This document shows positions 1 through 6,603 of a stretch of 8,471 nucleotides of DNA, in pieces. The notes under the pieces are model-generated. The model did no database searches. It worked only from the letters and a program-made list of their open reading frames with translations, and was not told the origin of the DNA. Every line of letters begins with the position of its first letter. Positions within the stretch are counted from its first letter, which is position 1. This DNA is from an uncultured Mailhella sp. (GTDB lineage Bacteria; Desulfobacterota; Desulfovibrionia; Desulfovibrionales; Desulfovibrionaceae): positions 1 to 8,471 of the forward strand of contig CAJJMX010000060.1 of the NCBI GenBank assembly GCA_905192935.1, written 5' to 3'. The position numbers and the translations under genes were made by a program.

Positions 1-124
1 GTACAGGAGCTTATTACAGATAAAAAAGGATATGCTCCCACCCGGCAGAGAAAAAAAACTGAAACACGCAGGCCGTCAGACACGTTCCCGGTCTGCGCCT
101 GAGCTCATCGCAAAGGAAGGACTC

Positions 125-553
125 ATGTCTTCTACCTCTCAGCGCGTTCATGACCTCTACTGGAAGCGCAACTGGAACTGTGCAAGAACCATGCTTGTCT
201 GCCTCGGTGAAACATTCGACATTCCCATAGCCGAACAGACTCTTCATGCCGCGGTCGGCATGCACGGCGCGGGCAAATTCCGCGCCCAGTGCGGCCTGGT
301 GGAAGGAGCCCTCATGTTCATCGGCATTGCGGGCGCGGCGTGCGGAAAGTCCGACAAGGAAGTGGAATCCCTCTGCTTTCGTTTTGCAAAGTCCTTCACG
401 GAGCGATTCGGTTCCCTCCTGTGCCGGGATCTGAGGCCCGGAGGCTTCAGGCCCGCCGATCCGCCCCATGCCTGCGAGGCCCTTACGGTCGAGGCCGTCG
501 ACTTTGCCGCAAACTTCATGCACAATGCGCTCTTTGCCGCGGCAACCGTCTGA
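125..553 (+). CDS. C_GCAxxG_C_C family putative redox-active protein
   Basis: This 142-residue soluble protein resembles the C_GCAxxG_C_C family, small proteins of anaerobes thought to be redox-active or metal-binding but with no established reaction. Four cysteines fall at the family positions: Cys19 in an N-terminal NC-A motif, Cys56 in a CGLVEG motif after a Gly-rich stretch (residues 45-50), Cys100 after FGSLL, and Cys117 near the C-terminus. Three further cysteines (26, 73, 84) are present. There is no signal peptide or membrane segment. I chose the ATG at 125 because an AAGGA lies 7 bases upstream (113-117); an in-frame ATG at 32 would add 31 residues of low-complexity, basic sequence unlike the family. 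The next gene, a transporter binding protein, starts 36 bases downstream on the same strand, so co-transcription is likely. The family call is fairly firm; the role is unknown. Confidence 0.8.
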   Translation: MSSTSQRVHDLYWKRNWNCARTMLVCLGETFDIPIAEQTLHAAVGMHGAGKFRAQCGLVEGALMFIGIAGAACGKSDKEVESLCFRFAKSFTERFGSLLCRDLRPGGFRPADPPHACEALTVEAVDFAANFMHNALFAAATV

Positions 554-589
554 AGCGACTACTTTTTCATCTCATTCAAGAGGTTTACC

Positions 590-1546
590 ATGTCCATGAT
601 CAAACGCGCGCTCTGCGCTCTTGTGCTGCTTGCCTCCTTCATCAGTCAGAAGCCGGCCCTCGCCGCCGACGTCCTCAAAATAGGGACTCTGCCCGCAGCC
701 GATTCCCTCATCCTCCACGCCGCGAAAAAAGACGGCGTCTTTGCCGCCCACGGGCTCGAGGTGGAACTCATCCCCTTCCAGAGCGCCCTGGAACTCGGCG
801 CGGCCATGCGTGCCGAGGCGCTGGACGGGCATTTCGGCGACATCATCAACGTGCTCATCCAGAATGAAAGCGGCGCGCCGCAGGTCATCGTGGCCACGAC
901 CTCCCACTCTTCTCCGAATGCCCGCTTCTTCGGGCTGGCGGTAAGGCCGGATTCTCCGGCAAGAACGCTCTCCGATCTCAAGGGCAGGTCATGCTCCATC
1001 GGTCGAGCCACCATCGTGGACTTCGTGCTGGACTCCCTGCTTGAGCAGGAAGGCGCGGCAGACTCTCTGGAAAAGAGCGACATCCGTCAGATTCCCGTGC
1101 GTCTTCAGATGCTGCTTTCAGGCCGGATAGAATCGGCGCTTCTGCCCGAGCCTCTGCTCTCTCTCGTGGAAGGACAGGGAGCACGCGTGCTTCTCGACGA
1201 CAGGAAGCTTTCCCTGCCTCTGGCCGTCATTGCCCTGAGAAAGCCGGAAAAAAACGACGACGCCTTTGTCGACCGCATCCGGCGCTTCCGCGCCGCCCTG
1301 GCGGAAGAAGCCGCGCGCATCAATGCCGATCCCAAGACCTACGAGGACATGATGCAGAAACTCGGACTGCTTTCTCCCGGTGCGGCAAAGACCTACGTCA
1401 TGCTCCGCTTCGAGGAGCCCTTCACGCCTCTCGGTCTTCCTTCGGAAGAAGACATACGGCAGTATGCCGACTGGATGCAGAAAAACAGGCTGCTGAAGAA
1501 GGGCGTTCCGGCTCTTGCCGACATCGTGTTTCAGGACACGAAATGA
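590..1546 (+). CDS. ABC transporter substrate-binding protein, NitT/TauT (NMT1/SsuA-like) family
   Basis: This 318-residue protein is the periplasmic receptor of the ABC importer encoded next to it. The N-terminus is a Sec signal peptide: Lys5-Arg6, a hydrophobic core at residues 7-19, and a probable cut after the ALA at 23-25 or one residue later. No lipobox Cys is present. The mature part opens with the typical strand-helix of NMT1/SsuA-type receptors (LKIGTLPAADSLILHAAKKD), then GLEVELIPF, a DGHFGD stretch where relatives have the D-G-x-x-x-D substrate segment, and a later SDLKGRSCSIG motif. Relatives bind nitrate, taurine, alkanesulfonates, bicarbonate or pyrimidine precursors; nothing here fixes the ligand. 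AAGAGG at 578-583 lies 6 bases before the ATG; an ATG two codons in (596) is also possible. The stop overlaps the ATPase start in an ATGA. Confidence 0.88.
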   Translation: MSMIKRALCALVLLASFISQKPALAADVLKIGTLPAADSLILHAAKKDGVFAAHGLEVELIPFQSALELGAAMRAEALDGHFGDIINVLIQNESGAPQVIVATTSHSSPNARFFGLAVRPDSPARTLSDLKGRSCSIGRATIVDFVLDSLLEQEGAADSLEKSDIRQIPVRLQMLLSGRIESALLPEPLLSLVEGQGARVLLDDRKLSLPLAVIALRKPEKNDDAFVDRIRRFRAALAEEAARINADPKTYEDMMQKLGLLSPGAAKTYVMLRFEEPFTPLGLPSEEDIRQYADWMQKNRLLKKGVPALADIVFQDTK

Positions 1547-2301
1547 GCGGCCCCATGCTGCGCGTCGAGAATCTGAGCAAAAACTTCGGGAAGCACAGCG
1601 TACTTTCGGACGTCTCTTTTTCTCTGCCCGAAGGCTCCTCCCTGGCCGTCATCGGCCCTTCCGGATGCGGCAAGAGCACGCTTCTTTCCATAGTGGCCGG
1701 ACTTGCCCCGGCAGACTCCGGCAGCGTCGTTCTCTCTCCGCAGCGGAAGACGGCCTTCATCCTGCAGGACTACGGTCTTTTTCCATGGAAAACCGTGCGC
1801 GACAATCTGGCTCTTCCCCTTCAGCTTCAGGGCATGGGCCGGAAGGAACGCTTTGAGGCCGTATCCGCCATGCTGAAGGAGCTCGGTCTGGAAGGACTGG
1901 AAAAACGTTTTCCCGTACAGCTCTCCGGCGGACAGAGGCAGCGCGTGGCCATCGGCCGGGCCCTCATCGGCCGCCCCGATCTGCTGCTCATGGACGAGCC
2001 CTTTGCCGCTCTTGACGCCATGACCCGCGAGCATCTGCAAAATCTTCTGCTCGACGTGTGGCAGCGTCGCCGCATGAGCTTCATTCTGGTAACGCACAAC
2101 GTGGCGGAAGCCGTGTTCCTCGGCCGCTTCATCATGGTGCTCGGCGGCCGCCCGGCCACAAAGACGCTGTGGCTGGAAAATCCCTGCTTCGGCAATGCCT
2201 CGGCCCGCAGCAGCGACGAGGGCTTCTCCCTCATGCGAAAGGTGCGCGAAGCGCTGGAAGCGCCCGGCAGCCGGGAAGTTCACAAGGAAAGCCGGCCATG
2301 A
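1543..2301 (+). CDS. ABC transporter ATP-binding protein, NitT/TauT (SsuB/TauB-like) family
   Basis: This 252-residue cytoplasmic ATPase powers the importer. All nucleotide-binding motifs are intact: Walker A GPSGCGKST (38-46), Q-loop around Gln75 (LQDYGLFPW), ABC signature LSGGQRQR (127-134), Walker B LLLMDEP (147-153) with catalytic Glu152, D-loop ALD (156-158), and switch His185 (VTHN). The QDYGLFPW Q-loop is typical of the nitrate/taurine/sulfonate subgroup. It should form a dimer with two copies of the permease encoded next. The start overlaps the binding-protein stop by 4 bases (ATGA), and its own stop overlaps the permease start the same way, which implies translational coupling. The last 30 or so residues are a polar tail with no recognised domain. 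Confidence 0.93.
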   Translation: MSGPMLRVENLSKNFGKHSVLSDVSFSLPEGSSLAVIGPSGCGKSTLLSIVAGLAPADSGSVVLSPQRKTAFILQDYGLFPWKTVRDNLALPLQLQGMGRKERFEAVSAMLKELGLEGLEKRFPVQLSGGQRQRVAIGRALIGRPDLLLMDEPFAALDAMTREHLQNLLLDVWQRRRMSFILVTHNVAEAVFLGRFIMVLGGRPATKTLWLENPCFGNASARSSDEGFSLMRKVREALEAPGSREVHKESRP

Positions 2302-3059
2302 AGATACTCGACATCCTCTTCCGCTACGTCGTGGCCTTTCTCGCGCTTCTTCTGCTCTGGCAGGCAGGAGCCTGGGCTCTCGGTCCCTACCTTCTGCCCT
2401 CGCCTTCGGAAGTGCTCGAAGCCTGGGCCTCGTCCCTTCATGACCCCGTCATGCGCGGACACATCACAAGCAGCGCCATGCGCGTGGGCGCCGCCATGAT
2501 CCTGGCTCTTGCCGTCGCCTTTCCTCTGGGCATCCTGCTCGGCTACCGCAGGCGCATCGACCGCTACGTATCGCCCATGGTCTTCCTTACCTATCCTCTG
2601 CCCAAGATCGTGCTTCTGCCCGTGTTCCTCACCCTGTTCGGACTCGGCGACACGGCCAAGATACTCATCATCGCCCTGACCACGGGATACCAGATACTCG
2701 TGGTCACAAGAGACGGCATACGCCGGCTCGACGCGCGCTACCTCGACGCCTTCCGCACGCTCAAAGGCACCCCGGCGCAGCTTGTCCGCCACGTCCTTGT
2801 TCCGGCGGCCCTGCCCAGCGCCATGACGGCCCTCAAGGTAAGCAGCGGCACGGCCGTGGCCGTGCTGTTCATGGCGGAATCCTTCGCCACGCAGCGCGGG
2901 CTCGGATTTCTCATCATGGACGCCTGGGGACGCGGCGATCAGCTGGAAATGTTCTGCGGCATTCTGTCCATGAGTCTTCTCGGACTTGCCATTTATGAAA
3001 TCTGCCACGTTGCCGAAAGGGTGATCTGCCGCTGGAAGCGACTGGAAAACAGGAGATGA
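2298..3059 (+). CDS. ABC transporter permease, NitT/TauT (SsuC/TauC-like) family
   Basis: This 253-residue inner-membrane protein is the channel subunit of the importer and probably acts as a homodimer. It has about six hydrophobic segments: the first at residues 10-29, then around 62-82, 92-114, 119-137, 175-197 and 220-238. The subgroup hallmark YPLPKIVLLPVF with LFGLGD (99-118) is present. The cytoplasmic EAA coupling loop runs from about 150 to 173 (DAFRTLKGTPAQ... ending in PAALP). I chose the ATG at 2298, which overlaps the ATPase stop as ATGA and gives a normal N-terminus for the family; extending upstream would read through the ATPase gene in another frame. The gene ends in another ATGA at 3056-3059, next to the PLP-enzyme start. 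Only one permease gene is present, as is usual for this subgroup. Confidence 0.9.
   Translation: MKILDILFRYVVAFLALLLLWQAGAWALGPYLLPSPSEVLEAWASSLHDPVMRGHITSSAMRVGAAMILALAVAFPLGILLGYRRRIDRYVSPMVFLTYPLPKIVLLPVFLTLFGLGDTAKILIIALTTGYQILVVTRDGIRRLDARYLDAFRTLKGTPAQLVRHVLVPAALPSAMTALKVSSGTAVAVLFMAESFATQRGLGFLIMDAWGRGDQLEMFCGILSMSLLGLAIYEICHVAERVICRWKRLENRR
3051..3055 (+). promoter_or_regulatory. Shine-Dalgarno AGGAG that decides the PLP-enzyme start
   Basis: AGGAG directly abuts the ATG at 3056, leaving no spacer, but sits 9 bases before the in-frame ATG at 3065. The second ATG is therefore the better supported start. The ribosome site lies inside the last codons of the permease gene. Confidence 0.6.
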
Positions 3060-3064
3060 CGTTC

Positions 3065-4099
3065 ATGCTTCGTTTTGAATCGGACTATGAAGAAGGCGCG
3101 CATCCGCGTATTCTGGAACTTCTTGCCTCCACCAATCTCGAACAGACCCCGGGCTACGGTGAAGACGGCTACAGCGACAAGGCCAGAGAACTCATACGCG
3201 CAGCCTGCGCGGCCCCGGATGCCGACGTGCATTTTCTCGTGGGCGGCACGCAGACGAACTTCGTGGTCATCGAGGCGGCGCTTCGTCCGTGGCAGGGCGT
3301 GCTCTGCGCGGAAAACGGACACATCAACGTGCACGAGACCGGCGCCGTGGAGGCCACGGGCCACAAGGTGCTGGCCCTCCCCGCTCATGAAGGCAAAATC
3401 TCCGCCGACCAGATACGAAAAGCCTGTGCCGATCACCGGGCCGACGACTCGTATGAACATATGGTGCAGCCCGGCATGGTGTACCTTTCCTCGCCCACGG
3501 AATTCGGTACCCTGTACTCCAGGGCCGAACTGGAAGAGATCAGTCTTGCCTGCCGCGAACTCGGGCTGCCTCTCTTCGTGGACGGCGCACGCATGGGCTA
3601 CGGTCTCATGTCCGAGGCCAACGACCTGACCCTTTCCGATTACGCCGAACTCTGCGATGTCTTCAGCATCGGCGGCACCAAGGTGGGAGCGCTGTTCGGC
3701 GAAGCGGTGGTCATCACTTCCGCCGCGATCAAAAAGGACTTCCGCTATCTCATGAAGCAGCGCGGAGCCATGCTGGCCAAGGGCAGACTGCTCGGGATTC
3801 AGTTCCTGGCTCTTTTTGAAGACGATCTTTATACCCGCATTGCCGGGCAGGCCGACCGGCTTGCCATGCGCCTGCGCCGGGCCTTTCTGGAAAAGGGCTG
3901 GCCTCTGCTTTACAACTCCTTCACCAATCAGCAGTTTCCCATCGTTCCGGACAGCTCTCTGGAAAAGCTCGCGGGACGCTACTCCTTCAGCTTCTGGCAG
4001 AAAACAGACGAAGCGCACAGCGCCGTGCGCTTCTGTACGAGCTGGGCGACCACGGAAAAGGCCGTGGACCGTCTCATCGACGATATCAGAAACGCCTGA
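3065..4099 (+). CDS. Low-specificity L-threonine aldolase / beta-eliminating lyase family PLP enzyme
   Basis: This 344-residue fold-type I PLP enzyme belongs to the family that cleaves beta-hydroxy-alpha-amino acids to glycine and an aldehyde (threonine aldolase). It is annotated from family signatures: N-terminal FESDYEEGAHP (4-14), GGTQTN (60-65) for phosphate binding, the NGHINVHETGA stretch (84-94) carrying the ring-stacking His, LSSPTEFGTLYS (141-152), VDGARMGYGL (172-181) with Asp173 for the pyridine nitrogen, and IGGTKVGALFGE with Lys206 as the expected Schiff-base lysine. No signal peptide is present, so it is cytoplasmic. It is the last gene of the ABC operon and probably handles the imported compound or a product of it. 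The ATG at 3056, in an ATGA overlap with the permease stop, is an alternative start adding three residues. Actual substrate is uncertain; other lyases share this fold and sequence family. Confidence 0.87.
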   Translation: MLRFESDYEEGAHPRILELLASTNLEQTPGYGEDGYSDKARELIRAACAAPDADVHFLVGGTQTNFVVIEAALRPWQGVLCAENGHINVHETGAVEATGHKVLALPAHEGKISADQIRKACADHRADDSYEHMVQPGMVYLSSPTEFGTLYSRAELEEISLACRELGLPLFVDGARMGYGLMSEANDLTLSDYAELCDVFSIGGTKVGALFGEAVVITSAAIKKDFRYLMKQRGAMLAKGRLLGIQFLALFEDDLYTRIAGQADRLAMRLRRAFLEKGWPLLYNSFTNQQFPIVPDSSLEKLAGRYSFSFWQKTDEAHSAVRFCTSWATTEKAVDRLIDDIRNA

Positions 4100-4129
4100 T
4101 CGCGCAGCATGAGCGCGGCGGCACGCATG

Positions 4130-4165
4130 AAAAAAGCCGGCTCTTCATGAAGAGCCGGCTTTTTT
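4130..4165. terminator. Bidirectional intrinsic terminator between converging operons
   Basis: A perfect inverted repeat: six A (4130-4135), a 24-base self-complementary core with arm GCCGGCTCTTCA (4136-4147) and its mirror (4148-4159), then six T (4160-4165). Each strand therefore carries a GC-rich stem followed by a U-run, so it can end the PLP-enzyme transcript from the left (stop at 4099) and the amidohydrolase transcript from the right (stop at 4181). The outer G4129/C4166 pair extends the stem. Confidence 0.93.
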
Positions 4166-4180
4166 CGTCACCTGGGAAAG

Positions 4181-5023
4181 CTACTTTTCAAGGCCGAGAA
4201 GACGCGCGGCATTGCCGTACATGACACCTTCCATGACTTCGGGACGAAGTCCCCAGCGCTTGTAGTAGGCCACGGCCTGTATCATGTCCACGCACGGATA
4301 TGCCGTGCCGAAAAGAAACTTTTCGGGGATGAGATAATTGGCCGCATCCAGATAGTCCCTGTTTCCGGGCACGTTCATGGTATAGAGATCCGGGGCGAGA
4401 TACACTCCCTCACGTTCAAAGGCCACATGACATATGCCGCCCACATTCGGCCAGCCGCCGTGAGCAATGACCAGCTTCAGCTTCGGAAAATCCAGGGCCA
4501 CGCGCTCGATGATCATGGGATCGGTATAGCTGAGATCCGGAGCCACGAATCCGCCGAAGGAAATAAAGACGGGAATGTTCTTTTCCTCGCACTTTTCATA
4601 TACGGGATAAACGGTTCTGTCGTCGGCACGAAGGGCCGGGCGGCAGAACCCGGGCTCCACAAGGACCGCTCTGGCCACGCCGTTCACCACATAGCTGTCG
4701 ATCTCGGCAAGAGCGTCGGGAGAATGAGGATCTATGCCCGCCACGCCGACGAAGCGTCCCGGCCAGAGCGTATCCAGCTTTTCAAGATCCCCGTTGTCCA
4801 TGCCCGTGGAACGACGTATCAGCACCGCTCCGGCACAGATGCCCGCCTCATCCATTTCTTTTATGAACAGATCCATGGACTTCTGTCTGGCAGACTCGCC
4901 GATGGTCATGCCGAAGCGGCGGGCAAAGGATTCCGGCTCGAAAAGTTCCCGGCCGGGATTGTTGAACATCCCCTTACAGATGCTGCCGAAAGGCGGACGA
5001 ATACGCATATCGAAAATCTTCAT
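4181..5023 (-). CDS. Amidohydrolase-2 (ACMSD-like TIM barrel) family protein with replaced metal ligands
   Basis: This 280-residue cytoplasmic protein has the layout of amidohydrolase-2 proteins, which as a family hydrolyse or decarboxylate carboxylated ring compounds and related acids. Visible landmarks are WPGRFVGVAGI (87-97), IPVFISFGG (150-158), KLVIAHGGWP (183-192), LAPDLYTMNVPG (209-220), FLFGTAYP (236-243) and a C-terminal NAARLLGL. The normal metal site is missing: the N-terminal HxH is DMRIRPP with Arg7 and Arg9, the strand-5 His is Ser155, and the catalytic Asp of the GSDYP motif is Ala241. Only His188 remains. It may be metal-independent or non-enzymatic. It is the last gene of the minus-strand operon, 98 bases after the permease, and is paralogous to the operon's first gene. 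AAGGA at 5033-5037 lies 9 bases before the ATG. The fold call is firm; the reaction is unknown. Confidence 0.82.
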   Translation of the reverse strand: MKIFDMRIRPPFGSICKGMFNNPGRELFEPESFARRFGMTIGESARQKSMDLFIKEMDEAGICAGAVLIRRSTGMDNGDLEKLDTLWPGRFVGVAGIDPHSPDALAEIDSYVVNGVARAVLVEPGFCRPALRADDRTVYPVYEKCEEKNIPVFISFGGFVAPDLSYTDPMIIERVALDFPKLKLVIAHGGWPNVGGICHVAFEREGVYLAPDLYTMNVPGNRDYLDAANYLIPEKFLFGTAYPCVDMIQAVAYYKRWGLRPEVMEGVMYGNAARLLGLEK

Positions 5024-5068
5024 CCTACACCGTCCTTGAAATCAGACTGCAAAAAGGAACACTCGAGG

Positions 5069-5107
5069 GGAAGGCAGAGCCCCGCCCTGCGGCAGGACCC
5101 GCCTTCC
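5069..5107. other. Imperfect GC-rich hairpin in the permease-amidohydrolase gap
   Basis: Arms GGAAGGC (5069-5075) and GCCTTCC (5101-5107) enclose a smaller CCTG/CAGG stem. No U-run follows directly on either strand; on the minus strand a T5 comes only about 13 bases later. It could be an mRNA-stability or partial attenuation element within the operon, but it is not a convincing terminator. It lies in the 98-base gap between the permease stop and the downstream amidohydrolase start. Confidence 0.3.
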
Positions 5108-5121
5108 GTCTGCATCAGGAA

Positions 5122-6603
5122 CTACATGCCGAAACCGTACACCATGCCGATGACGGGAAAGCCGAACACGAACAGGAACACGAGTCCGGCCAGAACGGCA
5201 AACGAACCGGCCTTGAAGGCGTTTCTCACGCCGATCCACTCCACGTTGGAGAACATGATGGCCGCGCAGGTGGAAGCCGCAGGCGTGGCATAGGCGCAGG
5301 CCGCCGCAATGATGACGAGCACCGTGAGCGCCACGGGATTGAGACCGAGCATCTGGCTGACCTGATAGCCGATGGGCACGGCAATGAGCACGAGACTTAC
5401 GTTATGCGTGAACTGCGTGGCCACGTTGATGATGAGGGAGAACAGAATGAGGAAGGCCACGACGCTGGTTCCCTCAAGGCTCGAGCTCATGACGGAAGCC
5501 AGCCAGGCCGTGATGCCGGCCGCATCGCTGCTCACGGCTGCGGAAACGGGAATGGCCGCGGCCGTGATCCAGAAGACGTTCCAGTGTATGCCGTCACGCG
5601 CACACACGTCGAAATCCAGGATGGGACGTCCTTCCAGACGCATGACGCAAAGGGCAATGAGCACGACGGCCACGGCTGAAAGGAAGTTGAACTTGCCGAG
5701 CATGCCCAGGGCCCCGGCATTGCCCAGCATGAGATTGGGAATGAGCATGAGGGCCATGAACACCACGAGCGCCACGGCGGCGACCTTTTCCTTCGTGTTC
5801 AGCTTGAGCTCGCGACGCATGCTTTCCAGATATTCATGGGAAAGATTCATGAGCTTGCTCACGTCCGGACGGAACACATACTTCATGACAAGAAAATACG
5901 CCACCACAAAGAGCAGACAAAGCGGAATGGTCACGGCCATGAACGTCAGATAGTCCAGCGTGAGCGCTCCCTTGGAGGAGGACTCCAGTGCTCCTATGGC
6001 CAGAATGCATACGTTGCACCAGGGCTTGCAGCCGAAGGACAAAACGGCGGTGATGGCCACGCCCGCACAGAGAAACGCGGGATACCGTTCACCTTTTTTG
6101 TAGCCCGTTTCTTCAAAGATGCTGTAGAGCAGGTTCCAGACGAGAAAGACCACGGCGTTGCCGTCCACAAGGAAGCTCACCACGAAGGAGCCTATGAGCA
6201 CCATGAGCGTGAACGTCCAGGGCCGTCCCACCAGGCACCTGCGGCTCAGAAACCAGCACGACATCTTCTTGTTGATGCCGCTTTTTTCGCAAAAGGACGT
6301 AAACACCAGCACGAGCAGCATGAAAATGACGAGATGGTTGCTGAAGGCGCTCGCAAAGGCGTCCTGAGGCGTTTTAAAAAAGCCGCAAAGCCCCAGAGCA
6401 AAAATGCTCATCATGCTGGGCCATATGAATCCTATGAACGTCCATCCGTAAAGCAGGCCTATGAACACGCCCAGAATGGACATGCCGAAAGGGGAAATGC
6501 CGTCGAAGGGCACATAGCGGAAGCCGAAGGTCAGCAGAAAATATATGAAGGTGTGAATCCAGTAGCTGTCTTTGGATCTCACTGCAGCCGAGTGCATGAT
6601 CAT
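5122..6603 (-). CDS. SLC13/DASS-type anion permease
   Basis: This 493-residue, strongly hydrophobic protein has about a dozen membrane segments, beginning near residues 15-31 and 40-60, and ending with a long one at about 462-485. A polar linker at about 245-273 separates two halves. The inverted-repeat architecture fits the divalent-anion:sodium symporter (DASS/SLC13) group and its ion-transporter relatives, which carry di- or tricarboxylates or sulfate. The two hairpin motifs, SNT in characterised members, appear as GNA (148-150) and HNV (400-402), keeping only the Asn. The start ATG overlaps the LysR stop as ATGA. A second ATG two codons in (ending at 6597) is better spaced from AGGAG at 6606-6610. 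It sits between the regulator and an amidohydrolase-like gene, which suggests that it imports their substrate. Family assignment is probable; the ligand is unknown. Confidence 0.78.
   Translation of the reverse strand: MIMHSAAVRSKDSYWIHTFIYFLLTFGFRYVPFDGISPFGMSILGVFIGLLYGWTFIGFIWPSMMSIFALGLCGFFKTPQDAFASAFSNHLVIFMLLVLVFTSFCEKSGINKKMSCWFLSRRCLVGRPWTFTLMVLIGSFVVSFLVDGNAVVFLVWNLLYSIFEETGYKKGERYPAFLCAGVAITAVLSFGCKPWCNVCILAIGALESSSKGALTLDYLTFMAVTIPLCLLFVVAYFLVMKYVFRPDVSKLMNLSHEYLESMRRELKLNTKEKVAAVALVVFMALMLIPNLMLGNAGALGMLGKFNFLSAVAVVLIALCVMRLEGRPILDFDVCARDGIHWNVFWITAAAIPVSAAVSSDAAGITAWLASVMSSSLEGTSVVAFLILFSLIINVATQFTHNVSLVLIAVPIGYQVSQMLGLNPVALTVLVIIAAACAYATPAASTCAAIMFSNVEWIGVRNAFKAGSFAVLAGLVFLFVFGFPVIGMVYGFGM

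Noticed and set aside
1..124. Possible promoter or leader structure before the first gene
   Set aside because: An AT-rich stretch at 11-36 and a weak CAGAC/GTCTG inverted repeat at about 78-105 are present, but no -35/-10 pair with proper spacing is convincing. The true promoter may lie outside the window.
1531..2283. Long open frame on the minus strand opposite the ABC ATPase
   Set aside because: The plus-strand frame has every ATPase motif intact; the antisense product has no recognisable domain and reflects the GC-rich codon pattern.
2993..4018. 341-codon minus-strand frame opposite the PLP enzyme
   Set aside because: It is fully covered by a gene with clear PLP-enzyme motifs and runs across the permease junction; no ribosome site or domain supports it.
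5024..5121. Transcription terminator splitting the minus-strand operon
   Set aside because: The hairpin arms are interrupted and no U-run follows directly, so I keep the downstream amidohydrolase in the operon.
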